From Actinomycetes bacterium (GTDB lineage: Bacteria; Actinomycetota; Actinomycetes; S36-B12), in NCBI GenBank assembly GCA_014190275.1, contig BJGE01000022.1, positions 1 to 32,119 on the forward strand: a stretch of 32,119 bases of DNA, read 5' to 3'. The position numbers and the translations under genes are program-made. The notes under the pieces are model-generated. The model was not told the origin of the DNA, made no database searches, and worked only from the letters and a program-made list of their open reading frames with translations. This document shows, in pieces, positions 18,181 to 26,548 of this stretch (its first letter is position 1; every line of letters begins with the position of its first letter).

Positions 18181-19193
18181 GCGAAATTCGAGTTGCCATC
18201 ATGGGCAGCGGATCCTGGGGCACGGCATTTGGGATGGTCTTGGCAGACGCTGGGTGCGAAGTTTTGATGTGGTCTCGGGAGAAAGGGGTTGCGCGTCAGA
18301 TCAATGAGGAGCACTTAAATGCCCGCTACCACCCGGGTATAACTTTGCCAGCCAACCTGCATGCGACAACTAGTTGGGCAAAGGCGCTGGCAGGTGCCTC
18401 TATTGTCGTGCTGGCTGTGCCGGCTCAGTCTTTGCGGGCGAATCTAGAAAGCTGGGAAGCTGACCTGTCCGGTGGAAGTGTGCTGGTTAGTTTGATGAAG
18501 GGTATTGAACTCGGCACGTCAATGCGGATGAGCGAGGTGATCGCTGAAGTTACCGGAATTGACCCGGGTCGCATCGCAGTTATTTCTGGCCCCAACCTCG
18601 CCGGTGAAATCGCGCGGCGACAGCCAACCGCAACCACGGTGGCCTGCGCTGAAGAGACCAGCGCCTTGGCGCTGCAGGAGGCTTGCACTACCGACTACTT
18701 TCGCCCTTACTGGACCAACGACGTCGTAGGAACGGAGATTGGCGGTGCGGTCAAGAATGTGATCGCCCTTGCTAATGGCATCGCGGTGGGGATGGGCTTG
18801 GGTGAGAATTCGCAGGCTTCGTTAATTACCCGCGGGCTGGCCGAGATGGCTCGACTGGGGGTGGCCCTCGGGGCCGACCCACTGACTTTCCAAGGCCTGG
18901 CCGGGGTAGGTGACCTGGTGGCCACCTGCCAGTCGCCACTGTCGCGCAACAGGTCGTTCGGTGAAAATCTCGGTCGCGGTCTATCGATAGAACAAACAAT
19001 AGAGGTGACGAAGCAAACCTGCGAAGGCTATAAGAGCTGCCAGCCAATTTTAGAACTAGCTAGATTGCACAATGTCGAGATGCCGATCACCGAGCAGGTC
19101 GTCGCGGTGCTACATCACGGTCAATCACCGAAAATGATGGCTTCGGCGTTTATGTCGCGTGATACCAAACGTGAAAGTTCCCTGGCTCCGTAA
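18177..19193 (+). CDS. gpsA: Glycerol-3-phosphate dehydrogenase [NAD(P)+]
   Basis: Reduces dihydroxyacetone phosphate to sn-glycerol-3-phosphate for phospholipids. Normal length at 338 aa. The N-terminal Rossmann motif is MGSGSWGTAFGMVLADAG; ISGPNLAGEIARR and the catalytic-Lys segment GGAVKNVIALANGIAVGMGLGENSQA (about 185-210) are diagnostic. GTG overlaps the plsC stop (GTGA). The stop codon abuts the stop of the convergent trans-sulfuration gene with zero bases between. Confidence 0.97.
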   Translation: MSEIRVAIMGSGSWGTAFGMVLADAGCEVLMWSREKGVARQINEEHLNARYHPGITLPANLHATTSWAKALAGASIVVLAVPAQSLRANLESWEADLSGGSVLVSLMKGIELGTSMRMSEVIAEVTGIDPGRIAVISGPNLAGEIARRQPTATTVACAEETSALALQEACTTDYFRPYWTNDVVGTEIGGAVKNVIALANGIAVGMGLGENSQASLITRGLAEMARLGVALGADPLTFQGLAGVGDLVATCQSPLSRNRSFGENLGRGLSIEQTIEVTKQTCEGYKSCQPILELARLHNVEMPITEQVVAVLHHGQSPKMMASAFMSRDTKRESSLAP

Positions 19194-20294
19194 TCATTGA
19201 GGCACCACCGAGTCCAAAGCCTGCTTAAGATCGCGCCAGAGATCGTCTGCATTCTCAATGCCAAATGAGAGACGGATTAAGTTCAATGGCACAGTTTCAC
19301 TTTCGAGGGGCCAGCGTCGGCGACGTTCAAGTAGTGACTCCACTCCGCCGAGACTGGTCGCGTAAGCCCAAAGTCTGGTACCTGAGCAGACCGCGTCTGC
19401 CGCTTCGGCGCCAGATGTGATCTCAATCGCAGCCATCGTGCCGGACCCCGGGTAGCGAACCCGACAGACCGCCGGGTGTTGGTTGAGCAGGTCGGTGATC
19501 AGCTGGGCAGTTGCTTGTGCTTTTTCAATCCGAACGGCCAAAGTGCGGATACCTCTGAGCGCGAGGTAGCAGTCAAAGGCGCTCGGGAGCGCACCCATAA
19601 GTACTCGACGGTTGCGAATCTGCTCGCTCAGCTCTGGGTCGGTCGCAATCAGTGCGCCGAGCAGTAAGTCCGAGTGACCGCTAAGTGCCTTGGTGACACT
19701 GTGCATGACGATGTCTGCGCCGAGGGCAATTGGCTGCTGCAAGACGGGGGTGGCGAAGGTGTTGTCCACCAGGACTAAAGCACCGTTGGCGTGTGCGGCG
19801 GCGATACAGGTGGGTAAATCGGCGACCTGCATCATGGGGTTAGTTGGTGATTCCAGCCATAGTAATTTTGCTCCAGCGCATGCCGCAATGACAGCAGCGG
19901 TGTCATCGACTTCAACCACGCGTAGTTGAATGCGGCCAATCCCTTCGAGTTCGCGCAGTCGGATCGCGACGCCGGTATACGCCGCACTCGGTGCGACGAC
20001 AACAGCGCCCATCGGGACAAGGTCCAAGGCTGCGTTCGCTGCTGCCATGCCGGAAGAAAAGACTGTTGCCAGCCCGCCCTCAAGGCCACCGATCACGTCC
20101 TCGAGTGCATGTGAGGTTGGGGAGTCGTAACGCGCATACTCCATCGGCCCGCCTGCGATAAAACTCGAGGCGGGATAAATCGGAGTATTAAGTGGCGCAT
20201 CGGGTACTCGCTCGGGTCGCCCCGCCGTCACCACAAAGGTATCGATCGATTGGCCCTGTTGGGTGGGGCCTGCCGGGGGGTTAGTTGTTGACAT
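19194..20294 (-). CDS. Cys/Met metabolism PLP enzyme (cystathionine gamma-synthase/lyase family)
   Basis: Fold type I PLP enzyme of the trans-sulfuration family, 366 aa. It shows the PLP Lys in HSVTKALSGHSDLL (about K202), LWLESPTNPMMQV and VDNTFATPVLQQP before it, and SSGMAAANAAL in the cofactor phosphate region. The C-terminus IRLSFGIENADDLWRDL is typical. Sequence alone does not separate synthase (metB) from gamma-lyase or homocysteine-forming enzymes. The ATG at 20294 is preferred over GTG 20303 because a -10 box lies 7 nt upstream and no Shine-Dalgarno is seen. It is inserted between gpsA and ddl on the opposite strand. Confidence 0.85.
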   Translation of the reverse strand: MSTTNPPAGPTQQGQSIDTFVVTAGRPERVPDAPLNTPIYPASSFIAGGPMEYARYDSPTSHALEDVIGGLEGGLATVFSSGMAAANAALDLVPMGAVVVAPSAAYTGVAIRLRELEGIGRIQLRVVEVDDTAAVIAACAGAKLLWLESPTNPMMQVADLPTCIAAAHANGALVLVDNTFATPVLQQPIALGADIVMHSVTKALSGHSDLLLGALIATDPELSEQIRNRRVLMGALPSAFDCYLALRGIRTLAVRIEKAQATAQLITDLLNQHPAVCRVRYPGSGTMAAIEITSGAEAADAVCSGTRLWAYATSLGGVESLLERRRRWPLESETVPLNLIRLSFGIENADDLWRDLKQALDSVVPQ

Positions 20295-20301
20295 GAATTG
20301 C

Positions 20302-20307
20302 ACTTTA
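20302..20307 (-). promoter_or_regulatory. -10 box for the leaderless trans-sulfuration gene
   Basis: TAAAGT on the minus strand, ending 7 nt before the ATG at 20294. No -35 is recognised. Confidence 0.45.
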
Positions 20308-20345
20308 GTCTTGCCCCGCCTGCTATCCCCGGATAGTCCAGCAGA

Positions 20346-20351
20346 TACGGT
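20346..20351 (+). promoter_or_regulatory. -10 box for leaderless ddl
   Basis: TACGGT ending 6 nt before the second of two consecutive GTG codons (20355 and 20358). The spacing rule favours GTG 20358 as the start. Confidence 0.45.
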
Positions 20352-20357
20352 CTAGTG

Positions 20358-21455
20358 GTGGATCGGGTTCGCATTGCGGTGATTTTCGGTGGCCGAAGTA
20401 GTGAGCATCACATTTCCTGTGTCAGTGCCGGCAGTATTCTAAAGGCCCTAGATCCGCGGGTCTACGAGGTCATCCCGATTGGCATCACCCCAGCGGGTCA
20501 CTGGGTGCTTGCGCCCAATGACCCTGATCGGTTGTCCATCCAAGGCGCAATCTTGCCCACGGTTGACCCGCAGGCACCCGAAGTCGTTCTAAGTGTGGAC
20601 CCGACTGCTGCCGGATTGGCCATCCATCGACCAGAGCAATCACCCCAGGCGCTCGGCCGAGTTGACGTGGTGTTCCCGGTGCTGCACGGACCTTGGGGTG
20701 AAGACGGCACCATCCAAGGGCTACTGGAAATGGCCGGCGTCCCATATGTCGGATCAGGTGTCCTCAGTTCGGCGCTGGCCATGGATAAAGGATTCATGAA
20801 AGCGCTCTTCCAGCAGGCCGGGCTACCTCTTGGGCCTTATGAGGTAATCACCGATGCGCAGTGGCGAGTGGATCAAGATGGCGCACTTGCGCGGGCTCGA
20901 AGCCTTGGTGAAGTCGTGTTTGTCAAGCCGGCACGTGCGGGCTCATCAAATGGCATCACCAAGGTGTCCGACCCCGGTTCACTAGTTGATGCGATTACGG
21001 CAGCACGCGCTCACGACCCCAAAGTAATCGTTGAAAGTGCAATCGACGATGCCCGCGAGATTGAATGCGGGGTCATCGTTGACGGCACACCCAAAGCTAG
21101 TCGTTGCGCCGAGATCATTGTTCGTTCTGGTCATGATTTCTATGACTTTGAAGCCAAGTACCTAGACGATTCAGTTGATCTGGTCGTACCGGCAAAGTTG
21201 TCGCCAGAAGTCGAAGCGACCGTGCAGGCACTGGCAATACGGGCATTCGAGGCCGTGGCCTGTGAGGGTTTGGCGCGGGTTGATTTCTTCGTGACCGCGG
21301 CAGGGGAGGTAATCGTAAATGAGATAAACACGATGCCCGGGTTCACGCCGATTTCGATGTTCCCGCGGATGTGGGCGGCATCTGGGCTGGACTATCCGGC
21401 CCTGATCGATCACCTGGTGCGCGATGCGCTCAGGCGTGGGACCGGGCTGCGCTAG
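20358..21455 (+). CDS. ddl: D-alanine--D-alanine ligase
   Basis: ATP-grasp ligase forming D-Ala-D-Ala for peptidoglycan. 365 aa (366 from GTG 20355). The N-terminal IAVIFGGRSSEHHISCVSAGSI is characteristic; PVLHGPWGEDGTIQGLLEMAGVPYVGSG and the later VNEINTMPGFTPISMFP (Mg and substrate) complete the family pattern. KPARAGSSNGITK is the ATP-grasp loop. The stop overlaps the convergent TetR stop within one CTAG. Confidence 0.96.
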   Translation: MDRVRIAVIFGGRSSEHHISCVSAGSILKALDPRVYEVIPIGITPAGHWVLAPNDPDRLSIQGAILPTVDPQAPEVVLSVDPTAAGLAIHRPEQSPQALGRVDVVFPVLHGPWGEDGTIQGLLEMAGVPYVGSGVLSSALAMDKGFMKALFQQAGLPLGPYEVITDAQWRVDQDGALARARSLGEVVFVKPARAGSSNGITKVSDPGSLVDAITAARAHDPKVIVESAIDDAREIECGVIVDGTPKASRCAEIIVRSGHDFYDFEAKYLDDSVDLVVPAKLSPEVEATVQALAIRAFEAVACEGLARVDFFVTAAGEVIVNEINTMPGFTPISMFPRMWAASGLDYPALIDHLVRDALRRGTGLR

Positions 21456-22039
21456 TGCGTTGCTAGCGCCCTTAGGCCGCCAAGTACAAAAGCAGTCGAT
21501 GCCTGCACCTGTGACTTTGGATCGCTACCGGGAAGTAGCCGTCGGGCCGCTGCTTCAACTACACCTTGGATTAGCCGCACTGCCTGATCGGTATCGGCTA
21601 TCCCAAGTGCGGCCACCGCTTGCGTAAGCGGCGCGGCGAGGGTGGCGTGCAATTCATTGATCTGCTGCCGCACGAGTTTTGGTAACGAGGTTTCGCTCAT
21701 TACGGCGATGATCTCGTGGCGTCCGTCGGCAATTAGTCCCAAGGAGACTTCTACATAGCGAGCGATCTTGGTTTCGGGTGTTGATTCGGCGGCCAGGTGG
21801 TCAACGACATCACCGGACCACCTGCGCATCTCGTCAAGAAGGACAGCGGCCAGCAAATCTTGGGTCGAGTCGAAGTATTCGTATACCGCTGGTCTGGAGA
21901 GCCCGGCGCGGGTGGCCACCCCTGCCATCGTCAGAGCCCTAGGCCCACCGGCACGAACTAGTTCGTGTCCGGCGGCCAAGAGCGCGGCACGTCGTTGATC
22001 GCGATTCTCGGCCAAGGTCGGCGCCATGATGCGGGGCAT
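21452..22039 (-). CDS. TetR-family transcriptional regulator
   Basis: 195 aa (191 if ATG 22027 is the start). The N-terminal helix-turn-helix is LTMAGVATRAGLSRPAVYEYF (about residues 39-59), followed by a helical ligand domain with no recognised specificity. It is divergent from the quinone-reductase-like gene with 131 nt between starts, so that gene is the obvious regulatory target together with its own gene. No clear long palindromic operator was found; the best inverted repeat is CATCT/AGATG at 22045-22060. Ligand unknown. Confidence 0.88.
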   Translation of the reverse strand: MPRIMAPTLAENRDQRRAALLAAGHELVRAGGPRALTMAGVATRAGLSRPAVYEYFDSTQDLLAAVLLDEMRRWSGDVVDHLAAESTPETKIARYVEVSLGLIADGRHEIIAVMSETSLPKLVRQQINELHATLAAPLTQAVAALGIADTDQAVRLIQGVVEAAARRLLPGSDPKSQVQASTAFVLGGLRALATH

Positions 22040-22170
22040 AAACCCATCTTGGCATAGATGCGATGGTTGGCCATTATCGAAATCGGGATCGGCATATCCG
22101 CGGGCTGAGAGCAGTGCAAGGATGCTCTAGTTGTGACTTAGGGTTGTGGGCTAGGGAAGGGCGCACTGGA

Positions 22171-23166
22171 ATGGCTGGACTGAAATCCAATCAGATGCTG
22201 GCTGCGGTTTATGAGCAATCCGGTGACGCAGCAACCGTCTTGAGCATCCGTTCGATAAGTCGGCCTGAAGTCGGGGCCGGTCAAGTCCGAGTGAAACTGG
22301 CATTCTCGGGGCTGAATCCGACCGACGTGAAAATCCGAAGTGGTCGCACCCCAAGGCAGATTGATATTTTCCAGATCCCACATATGGATGGCGCCGGAAC
22401 CATAGATGCGGTCGGCCCGGGCGTAGATATGACCCGAATAGGTCAACGGGTGTGGGTACTCCTCGCCGCCCATGACAGTAAGTGGGGTACTGCTGCGCAG
22501 TGGGCGGTGGTCAATCAGGACCGAGCTATTGGGCTCCCAGATGAAGTTTCCTTCGAACTGGCTGCGACCTTGGGCGTGCCGGCGGTCACCGCGGCAAACT
22601 GCCTACTAGGTGACGGCCCGATTGCGGGTAAGGATGTTCTCGTTGCTGGCGGCGCCGGTGCGGTCGGGGGGTGCGCCGTGCAAATGGCGCGTTGGCAAGG
22701 TGCCCGAGTAGCGGCGAGTGTCAGCGGCGAGGTGAAATCCGAAATGGCCCGACAGGCCGGCGCTGATTTGGTCGTGAACTACCGCGAACCAAATGCTATC
22801 GAGCAGTTGCAGATGTGGAGCAGTAAAATCGCGCACATAGTTGAACTCAATTTGGGTGCCAATCTTGAGCTGGATCTTGGGGTCTGCGTGCCAGGGACCT
22901 CGATCGTTACGTACGCGGCTGACGGTGATGACCCGGTACTTCCGATTCGGCGATTAATGACCGCCGGAGTGTCAATTCGCTTCATGATGCTCTACACCCT
23001 GCCGGCACCGGTACTTGCTGCCGCGGTAGAAGTTGTCAGTGCGGCCTTGATTGCGAAAGCATTGCGACTACCAAAAGTGCAGGTTTTCGAGCTGGCCGAC
23101 ATCGTCGCTGCGCATAAGGCACAAGAGGCTGGACCCCTTGGGCGGATTTTGGTCGCGATTTCGTAG
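22171..23166 (+). CDS. Zinc-free medium-chain dehydrogenase (NADPH:quinone reductase type)
   Basis: 331 aa from ATG 22171, with GGAAGGG about 10 nt upstream; an earlier in-frame start at 22063 would run into the promoter region. N-terminal GroES-like domain (SGLNPTDVKIRSG, PHMDGAGTIDAVGPGVD) and Rossmann domain with VAGGAGAVGGCAVQMARWQGARV. The structural and catalytic zinc Cys clusters are absent, as in quinone oxidoreductases. Likely an NADPH-dependent reductase of quinones or reactive enones, regulated by the neighbouring TetR protein. Confidence 0.85.
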   Translation: MAGLKSNQMLAAVYEQSGDAATVLSIRSISRPEVGAGQVRVKLAFSGLNPTDVKIRSGRTPRQIDIFQIPHMDGAGTIDAVGPGVDMTRIGQRVWVLLAAHDSKWGTAAQWAVVNQDRAIGLPDEVSFELAATLGVPAVTAANCLLGDGPIAGKDVLVAGGAGAVGGCAVQMARWQGARVAASVSGEVKSEMARQAGADLVVNYREPNAIEQLQMWSSKIAHIVELNLGANLELDLGVCVPGTSIVTYAADGDDPVLPIRRLMTAGVSIRFMMLYTLPAPVLAAAVEVVSAALIAKALRLPKVQVFELADIVAAHKAQEAGPLGRILVAIS

Positions 23167-23182
23167 TCGAGATTTGACTTCG

Positions 23183-23419
23183 CTACAGGTTAAGCACCGG
23201 ACAGGTCAGGGTGCGGGTGATGCCCGGAACCACCTGGATACTCGCCACGACTAGTCGGCCGAGGTCATCCATGGTTCGGGCTTCTGCCCGCACGATGACG
23301 TCATAAGGGCCGGTGACATCCTCGGCCAGAACAACGCCGTCAATATCGCGTATTGCCTGAACCACCGTGGCTGCTTTGCCAACCTCGGTTTGAATGAGAA
23401 TGTATGCCTGTACGACCAT
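23183..23419 (-). CDS. Stand-alone Lrp/AsnC ligand-binding (RAM) domain protein
   Basis: 78 aa with the beta-alpha-beta pattern of the AsnC C-terminal domain (YILIQTEVGKAATVVQAI, VTGPYDVIVRAEA, VVPGITRTLTCPVL) and no DNA-binding helix-turn-helix. Such single-domain proteins next to thiL are, as I recall, conserved in actinobacteria; they may bind amino acids or modulate full-length Lrp proteins. ATG lies 6 nt after TAGTCT with no Shine-Dalgarno, so it is probably leaderless. It is divergent from thiL by 40 nt. Function is not established. Confidence 0.85.
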   Translation of the reverse strand: MVVQAYILIQTEVGKAATVVQAIRDIDGVVLAEDVTGPYDVIVRAEARTMDDLGRLVVASIQVVPGITRTLTCPVLNL

Positions 23420-23425
23420 GCTGGC

Positions 23426-23431
23426 AGACTA
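23426..23431 (-). promoter_or_regulatory. -10 box for the leaderless RAM-domain gene
   Basis: TAGTCT on the minus strand ending 6 nt before the ATG. It lies within the 40-nt gap to thiL, so the two promoters would overlap. Confidence 0.45.
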
Positions 23432-23459
23432 GCGCTGAAACCAAGTCGAAGGGGTACTG

Positions 23460-24428
23460 ATGGCCGATTCGCCAGCTGGCACGATCTCGGATTTGGGGGA
23501 GTTTGGCCTAATTGACCGGATCACCATGGGCGCGGGCTCGGCCAAACAGGTGCTTTTGGGCCCGGGGGATGACACCGCAATCGTGGCGGCACCAGATGGC
23601 AGGGTGGTCATCACGACCGACCTGATGGTTGAGGGCAGACATTTCCGCCGGGACTGGTCAACCCCGATAGATGTGGGCCGGAAGGCGGCGGCCGCGAGTT
23701 TGGCGGATGTGGCCGCAATGGGTGCGGTGCCAACCGCATTGGTGGTGGGTTTTGCCGCACCCGGTGATCTGCCCGTCGCCTGGGTGGTGGCCTGCACCGC
23801 GGGGCTGACACAGGAAGCTGCGTTAGTGGGAGCGGTAATTGTTGGTGGCGATGTAGTCGCGGCCGACATCATCACCTTGTCGGTCACGGCGATCGGTGAT
23901 CTGCAGGGTCGAGAGCCGGTATTGCGAAGTGGCGCCCAGGTTGGTGATCGGGTAGCTATCGCCGGCCGCTATGGCTGGGCGGCAGCAGGACTCGCGGTAC
24001 TTACTCGAGGTTTCAGATCACCGAAAGTTCTTGTTGATGCCCACCGATTTCCAGAACCACCGTATGCGGGCGGCCCCGCGGCGGCAAAAGGTAAAGCAAC
24101 TTCGATGATTGACGTCAGCGATGGGTTGGTAGCCGACGCGAGACACCTTGCGATCGCTTCAGATGTGGTAATCGAGATCGATACTTCAGCCTGGGTGATT
24201 GCCGAACCATTGCAGGCGGCGGCCTCCGCGTACAACGTTGATCCACGTGAGTGGATGCTGACCGGCGGCGATGATCACGCCCTGCTTGCTACCTTCCCGG
24301 CGAAAGCCAAATTACCTAAACTTTTTTATGCCATCGGTGTAGTAACGGCGCGCGGGGACTTAGGTGCAGGGGTGAGCGTTGATGGGGTTTGGCGCGCTGA
24401 GCCGGGCGGTCATGAGCATTACCGATAG
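23460..24428 (+). CDS. thiL: Thiamine-monophosphate kinase
   Basis: ATP-dependent phosphorylation of thiamine monophosphate to the diphosphate cofactor needed, for example, by IlvB. 322 aa, normal size. The AIRS-type N-terminal motif GPGDDTAIVAAPDGRVVITTDLMVEGRHF and ASLADVAAMGA bind Mg-ATP; ISMIDVSDGL-type sequence is present as MIDVSDGLVADARHL and the C-terminus has GGDDHALLATF. ATG with AAGGGG about 7 nt upstream. Confidence 0.95.
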   Translation: MADSPAGTISDLGEFGLIDRITMGAGSAKQVLLGPGDDTAIVAAPDGRVVITTDLMVEGRHFRRDWSTPIDVGRKAAAASLADVAAMGAVPTALVVGFAAPGDLPVAWVVACTAGLTQEAALVGAVIVGGDVVAADIITLSVTAIGDLQGREPVLRSGAQVGDRVAIAGRYGWAAAGLAVLTRGFRSPKVLVDAHRFPEPPYAGGPAAAKGKATSMIDVSDGLVADARHLAIASDVVIEIDTSAWVIAEPLQAAASAYNVDPREWMLTGGDDHALLATFPAKAKLPKLFYAIGVVTARGDLGAGVSVDGVWRAEPGGHEHYR

Positions 24429-24494
24429 CCGCGCCAGGGGAGCCACTCGATACAGGCCTGCAAAACGTCGGCTGACTTAGGTTGTTGGGCAAAC

Positions 24495-24520
24495 AAAAAA
24501 GCGCGGGAATAACCCCGCGC
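24495..24520 (-). terminator. Intrinsic terminator of rpmB
   Basis: On the minus strand a 7-bp G-C stem (24514-24520 with 24501-24507), 6-nt loop and six Ts (24500-24495). It ends the rpmB transcript. thiL on the other strand has no clear terminator of its own. Confidence 0.88.
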
Positions 24521-24538
24521 CTTCTCGTGGGAAAGAAC

Positions 24539-24727
24539 TTAGCCGCGCACTACCTTGCCGGCCTTAAGGCAAGAGGCGCAGACATTTTGGCGCTTGGGGG
24601 TCTTGCCCACCAGGGTGCGAACCCGCTGAATATTTGGGTTCCAGCGGCGCTTGGTGCGGATATGCGAATGGGAGACGCTGTACCCGAAGCTTGGGCCCTT
24701 GCCGCAGACGTCGCAGTTGGCAGCCAC
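24539..24727 (-). CDS. rpmB: 50S ribosomal protein L28
   Basis: 62 aa, typical L28 length. Begins [20 protein letters not shown] with the first CxxC pair and ends near [14 protein letters not shown] with the second, a four-Cys zinc-binding (C+) form. [15 protein letters not shown] is the family signature. GTG 24727 has AAGGAG about 8 nt upstream; the longer open frame is the 5' UTR. Single-gene transcript with its own leader hairpins and terminator, divergent from the fakA-like gene. Confidence 0.95.
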   Translation of the reverse strand: MAANCDVCGKGPSFGYSVSHSHIRTKRRWNPNIQRVRTLVGKTPKRQNVCASCLKAGKVVRG

Positions 24728-24745
24728 CGTGAACTCCTTTAAATC

Positions 24746-24780
24746 CTGGCAAATACTTGCCAGACTCGGGTTTGCCGAGT
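24746..24780 (-). promoter_or_regulatory. Tandem hairpins in the rpmB 5' leader
   Basis: Two adjacent perfect stems: 24746-24752 with 24757-24763 (7 bp, loop of 4) and 24764-24769 with 24775-24780 (6 bp, loop of 5), with no base between them. They lie 19-53 nt upstream of the GTG on the minus strand. There is no T-run, so they are not a terminator. They may be an autoregulatory binding site for L28 or mRNA stability elements; no known motif was recognised. Confidence 0.5.
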
Positions 24781-24928
24781 TTGGCCAGATTCGGGTCGTA
24801 GGCTGCCCGTGTGGACAACGGCCCAAGGGTAGCCGACGAGGTGGCCCAGCCCCAAATTGGGCGGGTGCGCAGGCCTTGGGTCGAGGTGGGCCGAATGGGT
24901 GGGGATTCGGTAGGCCGAAGGGAGATCC

Positions 24929-26548
24929 ATGGCGCAATTAGCCAGTGAGTTGGATGCGCGGGGGATTCAGTCTTGGGCCCATGCCGCCCTGACGGCTTTG
25001 GGTGAGGCCCGGGCGGAGATCGATGCCCTAAATGTCTTTCCGGTTCCCGATGGCGACACCGGCACCAATGTCTACTTGACGATGGAGGCGGCCTGCCACG
25101 ATATTGATCAAGCCCTTGGTGAGCCAGGGCATTCGCGCTCAAGTATCGCCCGCGCCCTCGCGCACGGGGCCTTGATGGGAGCCCGGGGTAATTCTGGCGT
25201 GATCATCTCCCAGATCTTTCGCGGCTCCAGTGATGCCCTAGCCCAGGTGGCCGCGGACCGCCCGGTCTCGGGCGGGGACGTCGCCGAGATGTTGCGGCGG
25301 GCCGCTGACATGGCTTACGCGGCCGTTGCTAAACCGGTGGAAGGCACCATCTTGACCGTGGCTCGGGCGGCGGCAGATGCCGCCATGGCTGCCGCTCTCG
25401 CGGATAAGGAAGTTGGTGTTGGCGCCGTTGTGACCCGCGCTGCGATCGCGGCCCAGCAGGCACTTGAGCAAACACCGCACCTGCTAGAGGCCCTGCGTCG
25501 CGCCGGAGTGGTGGATGCTGGCGGTCGCGCCTATGTGGTGATCCTTGATGCACTTGCCGGGGTGGTGACCGGGGTGCGTCGAGCCATGCCGCCCGCAGCT
25601 ATCCCAATGCCGCGGGCGGTTGACTTGGAACCACGTGCGCGCTATGACGGGCCCGCCTATGAGGTGATGTTCCTTCTTGATGCAACCGCTCCTGCGGTCG
25701 ACATCATGCGGGCCCGACTTGGCGAAGTCGGTGAGAGTTTGGTTGTTGTCGGTGGCGAGGGTCTATGGAACGTACATGTGCACGTTGACGATGCTGGTGC
25801 GGCCGTGGAAGCCGCAATTGCCGCAGGGCGCCCCCATAGAATTCGAATAACCCACCTAGAAGTTGCCGAGGAGGTGCTGGATCACCTTGTTCGCGGCCTG
25901 GTCGCGGTGGCGCATGGGCCCGGTACCGCCGCACTGATGGAAAGTTTCGGCGTGACCATTGTCCCCGCTCAACCCGGGCAACGCCCATCGACAAAACAGT
26001 TACTCGACGCGATCACGGCCGCGGGAGCGACCGAAGTCATTTTACTGCCAAGTGACAAAGATACCTGGCCGGTTGCCGAAGTAGCAGCCGAGCAGGCCCG
26101 AGTTGCCGATATCAGAGTGTCAGTGATTCCGACTCGATCCATCGTGCAGACTCTGGCCGCGGTCGCGGTGCAAGAAAATTCCGCACGGTTTGAAGATGAT
26201 GTCGTAGCTATGACCCGCGCCGCTGGCGCCACCCGGTATGGCGCGGTGACCATTGCGGTTCGTGAAGCTCTCACCACCGTCGGTCCATGTCAGGTAGGTG
26301 ACGTTCTAGGTCTGGTTGACGGCGACATCGTGTTTCTCGGCAAGGATATTGTCACGGTGATCCGCGAACTTCTACTCGGCATGCTTGCAGTTGGCGGTGA
26401 ACTCGTGACTTTGGTGTCGGGGCTCGAGGCGGGTAGTGAAATCACCCAAGACATCCCGATTTGGTTGCATCGTGAATTCCCCCTGGTCGAAGTCAGCTGC
26501 TATGACGGGGGGCAGCCACTTTGGCCGCTGATCATCGGCGTCGAATGA
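24929..26548 (+). CDS. DAK2/DhaL-domain kinase, FakA-like
   Basis: 539 aa. N-terminal DhaL ATP-binding domain ([22 protein letters not shown], about 35-56, the conserved Mg-binding Asp pair, then [21 protein letters not shown]), a middle domain and a C-terminal DegV-like half (about 320-539). This is the YloV/FakA architecture; FakA phosphorylates fatty acids carried by a FakB partner. No fakB is in the window, so the lipid role is inferred. GAAGGGAG lies upstream of the ATG. The stop overlaps the recG ATG (ATGA). In M. tuberculosis the equivalent appears as two genes, from memory. Confidence 0.88.
   Translation: MAQLASELDARGIQSWAHAALTALGEARAEIDALNVFPVPDGDTGTNVYLTMEAACHDIDQALGEPGHSRSSIARALAHGALMGARGNSGVIISQIFRGSSDALAQVAADRPVSGGDVAEMLRRAADMAYAAVAKPVEGTILTVARAAADAAMAAALADKEVGVGAVVTRAAIAAQQALEQTPHLLEALRRAGVVDAGGRAYVVILDALAGVVTGVRRAMPPAAIPMPRAVDLEPRARYDGPAYEVMFLLDATAPAVDIMRARLGEVGESLVVVGGEGLWNVHVHVDDAGAAVEAAIAAGRPHRIRITHLEVAEEVLDHLVRGLVAVAHGPGTAALMESFGVTIVPAQPGQRPSTKQLLDAITAAGATEVILLPSDKDTWPVAEVAAEQARVADIRVSVIPTRSIVQTLAAVAVQENSARFEDDVVAMTRAAGATRYGAVTIAVREALTTVGPCQVGDVLGLVDGDIVFLGKDIVTVIRELLLGMLAVGGELVTLVSGLEAGSEITQDIPIWLHREFPLVEVSCYDGGQPLWPLIIGVE

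Noticed and set aside
22040-22170. TetR operator palindrome
   Set aside because: Only short repeats (CATCT/AGATG, GGAT/ATCC) were found, at chance level for this length.
24539-24937. 132-residue version of L28
   Set aside because: The extra N-terminus is the 5' UTR, Pro/Arg-rich and unlike any L28; GTG 24727 with AAGGAG gives the normal 62 residues.
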